In this document: in pieces, positions 8,454-16,816 of the stretch
Numbering within the stretch: the stretch's first letter is position 1
Layout of the letters: every line of letters begins with the position of its first letter
Assembly (NCBI RefSeq): GCF_036492425.1
Contig: NZ_AP025294.1
Location: forward strand, 340,593 to 404,592
Origin: Persicobacter psychrovividus
GTDB lineage: Bacteria > Bacteroidota > Bacteroidia > Cytophagales > Cyclobacteriaceae
Reading direction: 5' to 3'
DNA length: 64,000 nucleotides
The notes under the pieces: generated by a model
Databases searched by the model: none
What the model was told of the DNA's origin: nothing
What the model saw: only the letters and a program-made list of their open reading frames with translations
Made by a program: the position numbers and the translations under genes

Positions 8454-8644
8454 GTAGTTTTTACTTTTTCTTCAATTTGCTTTTCCATTTCGATTGCTGA
8501 TAATTCAACATCTTTCTCAAGTAATAATAAATTGTCTCCGATTTTTTCAATAGTCGGACCTAATGCATGAGTAAGCTTCACTTTCCAAATGCAATTCGAC
8601 ACTTCATCAATTTCCTTTTTCCATTTTTCGAGTCCACTTTTCAT
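8429..8644 (-). CDS. Small helical protein ending inside attC
   Basis: 71 residues, almost entirely amphipathic helix (EKWKKEIDEVSNCIW, LEKDVELSAIEMEKQIEEKV), possibly a coiled coil or adaptor. It lies 12 bases downstream of 8657-9088 in the same cassette and is probably cotranscribed. The last residues (THNNVYHS) come from the attC, so its natural C-terminus may have been lost. It is short and lacks known relatives that I can name, so reality as a protein is likely but not certain. Confidence 0.55.
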   Translation of the reverse strand: MKSGLEKWKKEIDEVSNCIWKVKLTHALGPTIEKIGDNLLLLEKDVELSAIEMEKQIEEKVKTTHNNVYHS

Positions 8645-8656
8645 AACAACTTTTAC

Positions 8657-9088
8657 TTATCCATCTATTGAAACTCCAACTTGTTTATTTTTCTCAAAAT
8701 GAACACTGAAAAAGTAGTTTTGTCCTTCTTTTTCTTGAAACGCCATTTCAAATCCTTCGTCACGAACTGATATTCCTTTCAGTTCAAAATGCTTTTCAAT
8801 CGACACGAATTCCATTTCTGCTTTTTCAAACTGTTCTTTAAGTGCTTTTTCCGATTCAGCTTTTATTTCCGTTTCGTTATTCAGAGCATTTAGTAAAATC
8901 CGTTTTTGAGTGTCGGCAATTCCGCTTTTATCTCCTGCAATTAGGATTTCAATGTCAGAGTTAAATAATCTTTTATTTATCTGCCAACCAACATCATTTC
9001 CTCTCGAACTAAAACTCTGAATTTCTCCAAAATCAGAGTCATTTATTCTTAATTTTTTACTTCCAAATAGATTTCCAAATATTCCCAT
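8657..9088 (-). CDS. Hypothetical cassette protein, 143 aa
   Basis: First gene of a two-gene cassette. The N-terminus MGIFGNLFGSKK is amphipathic and basic, followed by short beta strands, then a central helix (NALNNETEIKAESEKALKEQFEKAEMEF) and a C-terminal beta hairpin (YFFSVHFEKNKQVGVSIDG). The strand-helix-strand layout recalls small immunity-type domains such as DUF6985 or DUF2262, but I cannot assign it. No signal peptide or TM segment is seen. The start is ATG. Confidence 0.65.
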   Translation of the reverse strand: MGIFGNLFGSKKLRINDSDFGEIQSFSSRGNDVGWQINKRLFNSDIEILIAGDKSGIADTQKRILLNALNNETEIKAESEKALKEQFEKAEMEFVSIEKHFELKGISVRDEGFEMAFQEKEGQNYFFSVHFEKNKQVGVSIDG

Positions 9089-9122
9089 TTAGTTTGTTTT
9101 TAGTTCGGTTTGCTGAATTTAC

Positions 9123-9252
9123 ACACAACGTTCCGGGTATGAAACGTAGGGCATTTCGGAGCTACGAACTTGTCCACCAAGACGATGCTTGCTAAGAATC
9201 CGAAACTTGCGGAAACCACTGTCAGCCCTATGTTTTATACCCATTGTTGTGG
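9123..9252 (-). other. attC site of lipoprotein cassette copy 1
   Basis: Arms CGGGTATGAAACGTAGGGC and GCCCTATGTTTTATACCC pair well. The core GTTGTGGC(TA) pairs with GCCACAAC. The same site accompanies all four copies of this lipoprotein. Confidence 0.92.
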
Positions 9253-9810
9253 CTAGTTTTTTATTTTTTTTATGTCAAAATAGCATTCTCTTACAGGGTT
9301 TAAATCTGACAATCCTTTGTCACAAAGGGTTTGTTCTTTTTTCCTTTGTTCAATTCCCCTGTCGAAGTCTCTCTTAATTTCTGAAAAGTTGGTAGCAGGA
9401 CTTTGAGAACCGATTCCAACTTTCGTTTTATTAACTGCAATTATTTCCAATACTTCAAAGTCAATTAGTGCATCTCTTTGAATATATGTCAAGTCAAGCA
9501 GGTCAAGACATTTCGTGTTAATCATCCCGCTTGGAATTTGTCTTCCGAAAAGCCGATTTTGATCAATGAAACATACTCCAATCCATTGTCCGTTTTCGTC
9601 TTCATTAAAGTCCAAGACAATAGCAGACATTTCCGCACTGAAGCCATGAAATTTTAGTATCTGTCCAAATTTTACAGGAAAGCTTTCAATTTCTAGTCCT
9701 GTCCAATTTGGTTGCATCATTTCTGGAATTGATTCTGAGGAATTCGTTGTCATGTTATTACAACTTGAAATTAAAAGTCCAATGGTCAGTATGAATGCTA
9801 TTCTTGTCAT
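9253..9810 (-). CDS. Putative lipoprotein, 185 aa, copy 1 of 4
   Basis: The N-terminus MTRIAFILTIGLLISSC is a lipoprotein signal peptide: hydrophobic core, then lipobox ISSC with the modified Cys at 17. A low-complexity linker (NNMTTNSSESIP) leads to a folded domain with two further Cys (near 80 and 101) and a basic C-terminus. The function is unknown; the likely location is the periplasmic face or outer membrane. The stop codon is directly adjacent to the core. This copy differs from the others at two positions (ILKFH for VLKFN). Further copies are at 10527, 18239 and 24410. Confidence 0.82.
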   Translation of the reverse strand: MTRIAFILTIGLLISSCNNMTTNSSESIPEMMQPNWTGLEIESFPVKFGQILKFHGFSAEMSAIVLDFNEDENGQWIGVCFIDQNRLFGRQIPSGMINTKCLDLLDLTYIQRDALIDFEVLEIIAVNKTKVGIGSQSPATNFSEIKRDFDRGIEQRKKEQTLCDKGLSDLNPVRECYFDIKKIKN

Positions 9811-9828
9811 TTTTCAAATTAGCCACAA

Positions 9829-10403
9829 CGGTGTGTATATGGTGCGCTGGGGATTTTATCCTTCCGAAGCTGGCGGTTTATTTCCAAGCCCAAGTTTTGA
9901 ATCTGTTTTATTTGCTCTGCTAAATCGATTCAAAACTTGGGCGATGGTTGATTTGGATTTGAGGTTTCATCACCCACAGAAACCCCTGTGCGCTATATAT
10001 AGTGTTGTTCCTTGTCTTTTCGTCTTGCTTAAAGACTATGATTTTGTGATATCGATTTTCGTTGTTGCATCTTTCAACAACATTACTACCCGCTAATCTT
10101 TTCACCAAATCAATTATCACACGGCTGTGTTTTCAATCTATTTTGATTTTGTTCGATAACAAATGTTATGGATTACCTCCCTTCTATATTCTTGAGCAAA
10201 ATCCCTATTGTAGTCAAGTCAATTTTAGTTATTGAAACGTCCGAAACATTTAAGTTTGCTCATCTTCTATCGTCCAATTTTCTATTACTAACTATGCATG
10301 GTTACTGTTGAATCGCTGTTTGATATTCGCGATGATTGAAATTTTGGTAGCCTCGTTTGGTTCTGATTTTTGAAATCTGATGACCGACGTGGATTGGGAA
10401 CAA
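9829..10403 (-). repeat. ORF-less cassette, family B, copy B1
   Basis: The attC is at 9823-10010. The body starts GTTGTTCC and ends GGAACAAC. It holds the family's signature segments (CGTCTTGC near the left, GACCGACGTGGATTGG near the right) and only a broken minus-strand frame with peptide-like remnants (VPNPRRS, TRLPKFQ). Confidence 0.9.
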
Positions 10404-10526
10404 CGTTCCGGGTATGAAACGAGGGCATTTCGGAGCTACGAACTTGTCCTCCAAGACGATGCTTGCTAAGAATCCGAAACTTGCGGAAACCACTGTCAGC
10501 CCTATGTTTTATACCCATTGTTGTGG
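10398..10526 (-). other. attC site of lipoprotein cassette copy 2
   Basis: Same arms as the site at 9123, with one deleted base in the left arm (CGAGGGC for CGTAGGGC). Confidence 0.9.
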
Positions 10527-11084
10527 CTAGTTTTTTATTTTTTTTATGTCAAAATAGCATTCTCTTACAGGGTTTAAATCTGACAATCCTTTGTCACAAA
10601 GGGTTTGTTCTTTTTTCCTTTGTTCAATTCCCCTGTCGAAGTCTCTCTTAATTTCTGAAAAGTTGGTAGCAGGACTTTGAGAACCGATTCCAACTTTCGT
10701 TTTATTAACTGCAATTATTTCCAATACTTCAAAGTCAATTAGTGCATCTCTTTGAATATATGTCAAGTCAAGCAGGTCAAGACATTTCGTGTTAATCATC
10801 CCGCTTGGAATTTGTCTTCCGAAAAGCCGATTTTGATCAATGAAATATACTCCAATCCATTGTCCGTTTTCGTCTTCATTAAAGTCCAAGACAATAGCAG
10901 ACATTTCCGCGCTGAAGCCATTAAATTTTAGTACCTGTCCAAATTTTACAGGAAAGCTTTCAATTTCTAGTCCTGTCCAATTTGGTTGCATCATTTCTGG
11001 AATTGATTCTGAGGAATTCGTTGTCATGTTATTACAACTTGAAATTAAAAGTCCAATGGTCAGTATGAATGCTATTCTTGTCAT
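10527..11084 (-). CDS. Putative lipoprotein, 185 aa, copy 2 of 4
   Basis: Second copy of the 9253-9810 lipoprotein: same signal peptide and lipobox (ISSC), with VLKFN and a unique Tyr (GVYF) in place of the Cys found in the other three copies. That substitution removes one possible disulfide partner. It is separated from copy 1 by only the ORF-less cassette B1, so the pair could arise by re-insertion of an excised circle. Confidence 0.82.
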   Translation of the reverse strand: MTRIAFILTIGLLISSCNNMTTNSSESIPEMMQPNWTGLEIESFPVKFGQVLKFNGFSAEMSAIVLDFNEDENGQWIGVYFIDQNRLFGRQIPSGMINTKCLDLLDLTYIQRDALIDFEVLEIIAVNKTKVGIGSQSPATNFSEIKRDFDRGIEQRKKEQTLCDKGLSDLNPVRECYFDIKKIKN

Positions 11085-11102
11085 TTTTCAAATTAGCCAC
11101 AA

Positions 11103-11743
11103 CGGTGTGTATATGGTGCGCTGGGGATTTTATCCTTCCGAAGCTGGCGGTTTATTTCCAAGCCCAAGTTTTGAATCTGTTATATTTGCTCTGCTAAACC
11201 GATTCAAAACTTGGGCGATGGTTGATTTGGATTTGAGGTTTCATCACCCACCAAAACCCCTGTGCGCTATATATAGTGTTATCTCTTTTCATCGTTCCTA
11301 ATTTCATCGAATCGATGAGTTTCGTTCTATTATTCTCATAAACTTTCTGTTCACGTAACTTATCATAAATATAAACTCTTATTTATTGATGTCAGGTGCG
11401 TCCAATTTTCACGTTTAGCGATCACCGTTGTTGAAAAAAATGTTTGAAAGTCTGCGGCTTGAAACCATTTATGGTCACGCTAAATTGAATTGAATAAATG
11501 CTGAATCACGTTTAGCTGTTGTTCGTTTTTCTGCATTGAAAATCGGAAGTCAAAAACCATTTATGGTCGATCTAATATTTTTTGAAATTCCCAATCCATG
11601 CGACACCGCAATTGTCAAATCAACGCTGAGTTAATTTTGATAAACTCTTGTTATACTTCTATTTATTAACACTTTACTTTATAGTTTTCACTCATATGTT
11701 CATTCTGACAACCAAAATAGCCCGCTATTTTTAGCAGAGATAA
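11103..11743 (-). repeat. ORF-less cassette, family A, copy A3
   Basis: The attC is at 11097-11284. The body has the CGTTGTTGAAAA allele and both ACCATTTATGGT boxes. It appears identical to A11 (42002-42642) apart from isolated bases. No gene. Confidence 0.92.
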
Positions 11744-11868
11744 CGGTCTCGGCTATGAGTAATTGCGTGGTTTAGCACTTAACTTTGCAAGTACACACCA
11801 AACTGAAAATCCTAACGGATTTTCAGAAGTATGCCAGAACAAGCAATTACTTATAGCCATTGTTGTAA
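11738..11868 (-). other. attC site of the DinB-like cassette
   Basis: Arms CTCGGCTATGAGTAATTGCG and CAATTACTTATAGCCATT. The core GTTGTAAGCA matches TGCTTACAAC at 12352-12361. Confidence 0.9.
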
Positions 11869-11875
11869 GCAGTTT

Positions 11876-12343
11876 TTATTGGTTTAAAAATTCATTCATT
11901 TTTTCTGGTTTCGGATATTCGTTTTTTTGTCTGGCTATTAATATTATTTCTCCCAAATGAAATGATAAATGCGTACTTGAATCTTGAATTAGTTTGAGTT
12001 TCTCATTTAATTTTAAGTCCGACAAATCAAGATTCAATATTATTCTTTCAATTTGTTCTGTTTGATTTTTGAATTCCTCAATTTTTATTTTCCATTCGTT
12101 CAAATTATTTGGTTTCCATTCAAATATCCAAGATTCAGATTCACTAAAATCAATCTTCGAATCTATATTGTTCAGTTTTTCTATCTGAAATTCTCTCCAT
12201 ATGATCAAATGATTTAGTGTTTGCCATATGGTTTTAGAATGTCCCTCTATTAAAATTCCAATTATTTCAACGGGAATGGTTTCAAAAACTTTGAACGTAT
12301 CGAATGCATTTTTAAAAATAAAATTGAAGTTCAGTTTACTCAT
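11876..12343 (-). CDS. DinB/YfiT-fold putative metalloprotein
   Basis: 155 residues, helical throughout. A helix with W..LNHLIIWREFQ (His 45 counting from the chosen ATG) and a C-terminal helix THLSFHLGEIILIARQ (His 125 and 129) give the three-His metal site typical of the DinB-like four-helix bundle. Family members bind a divalent metal and act as thiol transferases or have unknown roles. I chose ATG 12343; a TTG two codons upstream is also in frame. It is the only gene of its cassette. Fold confidence is fair; the reaction is unknown. Confidence 0.68.
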   Translation of the reverse strand: MSKLNFNFIFKNAFDTFKVFETIPVEIIGILIEGHSKTIWQTLNHLIIWREFQIEKLNNIDSKIDFSESESWIFEWKPNNLNEWKIKIEEFKNQTEQIERIILNLDLSDLKLNEKLKLIQDSSTHLSFHLGEIILIARQKNEYPKPEKMNEFLNQ

Positions 12344-12354
12344 TCTCAAATTGC

Positions 12355-12484
12355 TTACAACGGTTAGTATAAAAATAGTAGCCGGTTGCGTGGCACTTTC
12401 TTGTCAAGTTAAACAAAAGTTGAAGTGGGCTATAACCCTTGAATTTACTGATATTTCGGCTATTATTTTTATACATTGTTGGCA
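12355..12484 (-). other. attC site of the DUF6678-like cassette, copy 1
   Basis: Arms GTATAAAAATAGTAGCCG and CGGCTATTATTTTTATAC are nearly perfect. The core GTTGGCAACA pairs with TGTTGCCAAC at the right end of the cassette. It matches the site at 61918. Confidence 0.92.
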
Positions 12485-12492
12485 ACAGTACT

Positions 12493-13167
12493 TTATTTAT
12501 ATCCGTATATTTTAAGTTCAAATTCATCTAAATCATATTCAAAATGACCTAACATATTTATTGCTTTTACAAGCTCATCAATCGGTTGTGAAATAATCTT
12601 AGGATTAAGTTTTTCATCTCTATTTCTTCTTTCAAACTCAGGCTTTCTTGGAATCGAAATCCATTCTATCTCATTAAAATTAAACGGGCCACCTCCAATA
12701 TCTCCAAATCCACTATTATCAAAATGGTCAGAATCAAATTTGTCAAAACTAAATCCAGTTGCAGTGTCAGAAATGAGAAATTTAACCTGAGCGACACTGA
12801 AAAAGAGTTTGTCCTTTTTTAATTGGTTAAATATCTTAAACCACTTTGTATTATTCATATAACTGGTTCGCTTCAAAAGCTCTTTATCCAATTTTTGTTG
12901 GTAAATTCCGAATCCATCTAATTCCAAGTCTGATTTTTTAATTATCAGAGAGTTCTTAATCGGATTGTGATTTGCTAATTGAAAATCGTCTAAATCCCTA
13001 TCGAATAATACCAATACCCTTTCTTTGTCTGAAAGTTTATCATTAATCACAGTCCCACTTTGTCCAATCAATTTCCAATAATCATCGAATTTGTCTACGT
13101 CTTCAGGTGAAATATTTGTCCCTAAAAACGTTTTTAATCTTACTGGCGTATCTTTTCTAATCTTCAT
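12493..13167 (-). CDS. DUF6678-like protein with extra N-terminal domain, copy 1 of 2
   Basis: 224 residues. The N-terminal 80 residues (MKIRKDTPVRLK..., IGQSGTVI, LVLFDRD) look like a small beta-barrel. From about 105 the sequence NNTKWFKIFNQL, VKFLISD and GPFNFNEIEWISIPR recalls DUF6678, a family of unknown function. A basic-acidic helical tail follows. The two-part architecture is my inference from sequence texture. The start is ATG. An apparently identical copy at 62056-62730 carries the same attC. Confidence 0.65.
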   Translation of the reverse strand: MKIRKDTPVRLKTFLGTNISPEDVDKFDDYWKLIGQSGTVINDKLSDKERVLVLFDRDLDDFQLANHNPIKNSLIIKKSDLELDGFGIYQQKLDKELLKRTSYMNNTKWFKIFNQLKKDKLFFSVAQVKFLISDTATGFSFDKFDSDHFDNSGFGDIGGGPFNFNEIEWISIPRKPEFERRNRDEKLNPKIISQPIDELVKAINMLGHFEYDLDEFELKIYGYK

Positions 13168-13196
13168 GTGTCACTGCGTCTTTGTGTTGTTGCCAA

Positions 13197-13754
13197 CGGT
13201 GTGTATATGGTGCGCTGGGGATTTTATCCTTCCGAAGTTCGCGGTCTAATCCAAGCCCAAGTTTTGAATCTGTTTTCTTTACTCTGCTAAATCGATTCAA
13301 AACTTGGGCGATGGCCGATTTGGATTTGAGGTTTCATCACCCACCAAAACCCCTGTGCGCCATATATAGTGTTGTTCCTTGTCTTTTCGTCTTGCTTTAA
13401 GACTATGATTTTGTTATATCGATTTTCATTGTTGCATCTTTCAACAACATTACAACCCGCTAATCTTTTCACCCAATCAATTATCACACGGCTGTCTTTT
13501 CAATCTATTTTGATTTTGTCAGTTAACAAATGCTAAGGATTACCCCCCTTCTATATTCTTGAGCCAAATCCCTGTTGTAGTCGAGTCAATTTTAATTTTT
13601 GATACGTCTGAAGCATTTGAGTCTGCTCCTCTCCTACCAATCCAGTTTTCTACTACTGTTGAATCACTGCTTCGTTTTGATGATGATTGAAATTTTGGTA
13701 TCCTCGTTTCGTTCTGTTTGTTGAAATATGATGACCGACGTGGATTGGGAACAA
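13197..13754 (-). repeat. ORF-less cassette, family B, copy B2
   Basis: The attC is at 13191-13377, with the variant GCGCCATATATAG arm. It looks identical to B5 (34679-35236). The minus strand keeps an open stretch of about 70 codons (13541-13755) with no acceptable start codon. Confidence 0.9.
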
Positions 13755-13879
13755 CGGTGAATTGTATGAGTAGTGGCAGATTGCGTGGTACTTTCCTGTC
13801 AAACCGCCACGCTGTTTGAGCGGGCGCAAAGCTTGATATTTTGCACTTTACCTGCCATTACTTATACAAAATGTTAGGG
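13749..13879 (-). other. attC site of the TNT-like cassette
   Basis: Arms TTGTATGAGTAGTGGCAG and CTGCCATTACTTATACAA. The core GTTAGGGGC pairs with GCCCCTAAC at 14566-14574. Confidence 0.88.
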
Positions 13880-13883
13880 GCTT

Positions 13884-14513
13884 TTATTTTTTCATTCTTA
13901 TCAATTCGAGTCCTCCAATTTCAACAGCATTGGCAAATGGTATCTCTTCCTGTCCAAAATAGAACTTCCCGCTATCGAAGCTTATCATTGTCGTATCCAT
14001 GAGAAAAAAGCATTCGTCTGTCTTGGTCAATAAATCTGAGTTTGAATCCGATAATTCAATAACTTCAACGTAACTAACTGCATTACTCTTGGTTAAATTA
14101 TCAATCGGAATTTGTTTTTCAGAGGTTTGGAAGAAATATTTAGTTCCCCCTCCAGGCATCCCAAACCATGGCATTACTTGTCCAGCTGAAACATTAACAT
14201 TTTCAGGAAGTCCATTAACAATGAAATACTTTTTCTGTAATTCTTGAAAGTTTGGTGGTAAGGATTTCTTTTCAAATAGTTCTTTAAATTTCCAGAAAAA
14301 AACAGCTTGATTTTGCCATTCTGGATTTTCAGTTTCTTCTTTTAAATTATCACTCCAATAATGCATAAATAACTCGTGTGTCATCAGTTGAAGTCTTGAT
14401 TGCTCAATTTTTTCTTTCAATTCTGCACTAAATTTTTTGTTCGAACTTTCAGAATCAATAGCATATGATTGTTTCTTAGTTTCTGCCTTTTTCCCAAATA
14501 TTCTTTTAAACAT
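13884..14513 (-). CDS. TNT-domain-like protein (NAD glycohydrolase relative)
   Basis: 209 residues. Residues 96-128 (YFIVNGLPENVNVSAG, then MPWFGMPGGGTKYFF) match the core of the TNT domain: a YxVxxPLpVxxG strand followed by APWFGQPGGGTQY. A later IPIDNLTKSNAVSYVEV fits its C-terminal strand. TNT toxins hydrolyse NAD+. The Gln that is catalytic in the mycobacterial toxin corresponds here to Lys 125, so activity is doubtful. The N-terminus is a basic amphipathic helix and a helical region. The protein could be a cytoplasmic non-toxic relative. Confidence 0.55.
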   Translation of the reverse strand: MFKRIFGKKAETKKQSYAIDSESSNKKFSAELKEKIEQSRLQLMTHELFMHYWSDNLKEETENPEWQNQAVFFWKFKELFEKKSLPPNFQELQKKYFIVNGLPENVNVSAGQVMPWFGMPGGGTKYFFQTSEKQIPIDNLTKSNAVSYVEVIELSDSNSDLLTKTDECFFLMDTTMISFDSGKFYFGQEEIPFANAVEIGGLELIRMKK

Positions 14514-14567
14514 TTGATTTCTCTCTTTATTACTGTTTTATTTTGCTGGGCCGCCTCTCTTAATTGC

Positions 14568-14698
14568 CCCTAACGTTCGGTGTATGGTGTCGTAAGGGAT
14601 TGCGGGCTTCAAACCTATCAAGTTACCACCCGAAATTAATGCGGTTGATTCCGCTCGAAAACCTCTGAAACCCTTATCCACTATACACATTGTTGTAG
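14568..14698 (-). other. attC site of the 14706-15611 cassette
   Basis: Arms GTGTATGGTGTCGTAAGGG and CCCTTATCCACTATACAC. The core GTTGTAGCCC pairs with GGGCTACAAC. It is identical to the site at 31710. Confidence 0.92.
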
Positions 14699-14705
14699 CC
14701 CGTAA

Positions 14706-15611
14706 TTATTTGTATTCCTGAGTTTTAAATAAACTTTCAAGATTCTCTTTATAATTTTTCGAGTATTTATAATACTGTTTCTCTTTTAAAATCGAACCTA
14801 ATACTAAATCCATTTTTTGCTCCTTAAATTTCTTTTTCTGATTTAAGCACATATAATGATAAATCAATGTATTAAGGTATTTATCAATGAAGTATTCTTT
14901 ATAGCTCATTTCGTCTTCATCTTTTAGGATTTTCATCTTAAAGTCAGGAAAGTTCAAATCAAGATACTGGTAATATGGTTGTCCATTAAACTTTGGATAT
15001 TTGCTAATCTTTTCCATCGCTGCCTTATAGTTTGGTGGCTTAACAATATTCATGTACCCCCAAATAGTCATGCCGCATAGACTCATTGCTTTTAAGAAAA
15101 AAATCCCTTTTTCGGTATCACTCTTTAGATTATAACTATTCAATTCAAAATTCACGGCTGTCAAATCAAATGGTTGATTCTTATTTCCAATCCCACTAAA
15201 TAACATATCATAGTAATTATCAACTAAAGCAAAATATTTGATGTCAGAATTCAAGGTATCAGCAATCAATTTATAATTGTCTTTAGGATTCTCCTCTCGA
15301 ATATTTAGGTTTATCTGTCTAACTACAAAAATGTATTTTAGAGATGTTGTGTCAGGAAGTTGTAAAAATCTCTCAGAAGTCAGGTCGTTTTTAGGAGTAA
15401 TCGTCTGTTTGATAAACTCAACTGTTACATTCAACTTATCTGTCTTTAGTTTATCCAATTTTTCATCAGTCCCCTCGGGAGGGTTATTTCGAAACATGAA
15501 GTTTCTATAAATCTTTCCTAACTCAATCAGGTTGTTGTCAATTTCTTGATTCTGTGAATATGAATTAATTGCAATTACGCTTAAAAATAAATAGGCTAAA
15601 ATCTTTCTCAT
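14706..15611 (-). CDS. Secreted hypothetical protein, 301 aa, copy 1 of 2
   Basis: The N-terminus MRKILAYLFLSVIAINSYSQ is a Sec signal peptide with likely cleavage after SYSQ, giving a periplasmic or secreted helical protein. The mature part has many Lys, Tyr and Asn residues and no motif I recognise (PPNYKAAMEKISKYPKFNGQPYYQYLDLNFPDF is a notable aromatic stretch). The start is ATG. The copy at 31848-32753 is identical in protein sequence, and its attC also matches. Confidence 0.78.
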   Translation of the reverse strand: MRKILAYLFLSVIAINSYSQNQEIDNNLIELGKIYRNFMFRNNPPEGTDEKLDKLKTDKLNVTVEFIKQTITPKNDLTSERFLQLPDTTSLKYIFVVRQINLNIREENPKDNYKLIADTLNSDIKYFALVDNYYDMLFSGIGNKNQPFDLTAVNFELNSYNLKSDTEKGIFFLKAMSLCGMTIWGYMNIVKPPNYKAAMEKISKYPKFNGQPYYQYLDLNFPDFKMKILKDEDEMSYKEYFIDKYLNTLIYHYMCLNQKKKFKEQKMDLVLGSILKEKQYYKYSKNYKENLESLFKTQEYK

Positions 15612-15639
15612 ATGTAATAATGTTTCATCTTCTTATGGG

Positions 15640-15694
15640 CTACAACGGTTAGTGTATGGTGCGTGCTTTGCATGCATTATACACCGTGTTGTGC
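15640..15694 (-). other. Minimal 55-bp attC site of the 15677-16141 cassette
   Basis: Arms GTGTATGGTGCGTG and CATGCATTATACAC with a very short loop. This is by far the smallest site in the array. The core GTTGTGCATA pairs with TATGCACAAC-type bases at 16149-16158. Confidence 0.88.
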
Positions 15695-16141
15695 ATAGTT
15701 TTTTATTTCTTTCAATTCTTTCTCAATCGAATCAGAATCGATTAAGTTTTCTTCGAATTGTATTTCTTTCTTAGTCTTTTTCCAATAAGGATAGAGCCAA
15801 GTCATAGCCGTTCCTAAGTTTTCAAATTCTGAATCGCTTAGAATCAAATCAGTCTCATTTTTATAGGTAAAATTTCCCTTATAATACTTTGTGATTCGCT
15901 TTCTCTTTGTCAGCAAATTGAAAAATCTGTCAATCGCTATTTGAACATCATCGTACTCAGGGTCAAAATGCTGATGAACCAATCCATACCCAACCGTTAG
16001 TTCTCTGTCGTCACAAGAAATCCATATTCCTGTTTCACCAATTGTTAGGTGGTCACCTTCTTCATAATCCTTTAAATCACTCCCGAAATGGTTTTTCAAA
16101 AGTTCCTTGATCTTAGAAAATATGGCTTGGTGTTTTTTCAT
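15677..16141 (-). CDS. Hypothetical cassette protein, 154 aa
   Basis: This small acidic cytoplasmic protein has an N-terminal helix (KIKELLKNHFG), a beta-rich centre (GETGIWISCDDRELTVGYGLVHQHFDPEYDDV) and a charged C-terminal helix. The YDD-rich sheet and size are reminiscent of immunity-type proteins, but I do not recognise a family. The frame crosses the core, so the terminal residues NYAQHGV are encoded in the 55-bp attC. The start is ATG. Confidence 0.7.
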   Translation of the reverse strand: MKKHQAIFSKIKELLKNHFGSDLKDYEEGDHLTIGETGIWISCDDRELTVGYGLVHQHFDPEYDDVQIAIDRFFNLLTKRKRITKYYKGNFTYKNETDLILSDSEFENLGTAMTWLYPYWKKTKKEIQFEENLIDSDSIEKELKEIKNYAQHGV

Positions 16142-16151
16142 TTTTAATTAT

Positions 16152-16281
16152 GCACAACGGTTTGCATATGGCTTGTGGCGGTTTCGAAGCACTTTTCTGT
16201 CCAACAAAACCAAACTTGGCTACGGAGCGAAAACCTTGCTAGCAACCGTTCATCCGCCATAAGCTATATGCGTTGTTGTGT
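16152..16281 (-). other. attC site of the IS-interrupted cassette
   Basis: Arms TTTGCATATGGCTTGTGGCG and CCGCCATAAGCTATATGCG. The core GTTGTGTGGC pairs with GCCACACAAC at 18106-18115, on the far side of the IS element. This shows the IS lies inside one cassette. Confidence 0.9.
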
Positions 16282-16288
16282 GGCGTTT

Positions 16289-16744
16289 TTATCTTTTTAT
16301 TTTATTCATTTCAAGGGTGTCAGTTGGATTTATGAAACCTATTAAGTTGTCCATTTCGTCAATAGTCATTGTTAATGAGTCAGTTTTTAAAATCCAATTG
16401 TCGTTTTCCTTCTTGCAAGTTCCATCTAAAAATCCCCAAGACGAGCCTGGATTTAAGCTATACGTCATACTAAACTCGTTTGTCTCTTTCCATCTAATCA
16501 GTGAAAAAGTCGTATCAGCTTTTTGAAATGTCCACTGTTCCAACCGATTATTTTGGTGTCTGTCAATACCTTCTCCAAATAGATAAAACATTACAATCGA
16601 AGCAATAACAGAGTTGATAAGGAATATTCTCGAAAACTCTTTCTTTTTAGCAAAGAATAGAACTCCTGCAATTATCAGATTCAGTACGAAAACAAACGGA
16701 ACCAAAAGAATAATTCCGATAGAGACACTTGGGTCTGGGTCCAT
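16289..16744 (-). CDS. Membrane protein, probably missing its N-terminus at the IS insertion
   Basis: 151 residues from the first in-frame ATG. The hydrophobic stretches GIILLVPFVFVLNLIIAGVLFF and FLINSVIASIVMFYLFG are two TM helices, followed by a soluble domain (WTFQKADTTFSLIRW, GSSWGFLDGTCKKENDNWILK). Upstream the frame stays open and hydrophobic (ALAVIDFGLIWLWVYQ) up to the IS end at 16807, with no start codon. The true N-terminus was therefore probably a third TM segment disrupted by the IS. Joining the flanks across one TA gives an in-frame stop, so some sequence may also have been lost. Confidence 0.6.
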   Translation of the reverse strand: MDPDPSVSIGIILLVPFVFVLNLIIAGVLFFAKKKEFSRIFLINSVIASIVMFYLFGEGIDRHQNNRLEQWTFQKADTTFSLIRWKETNEFSMTYSLNPGSSWGFLDGTCKKENDNWILKTDSLTMTIDEMDNLIGFINPTDTLEMNKIKR

Positions 16745-16816
16745 TTGGTAAACCCATAACCAAATCAGTCCAAAGTCAATGACTGCTAGTGCGATAACCC
16801 TTAAATACCACCCGAT

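Noticed and set aside
9189..9377. Plus-strand frame opposite each copy of the lipoprotein gene
   Set aside because: Antisense shadow; the minus-strand frame has a signal peptide, a lipobox and the standard cassette position.
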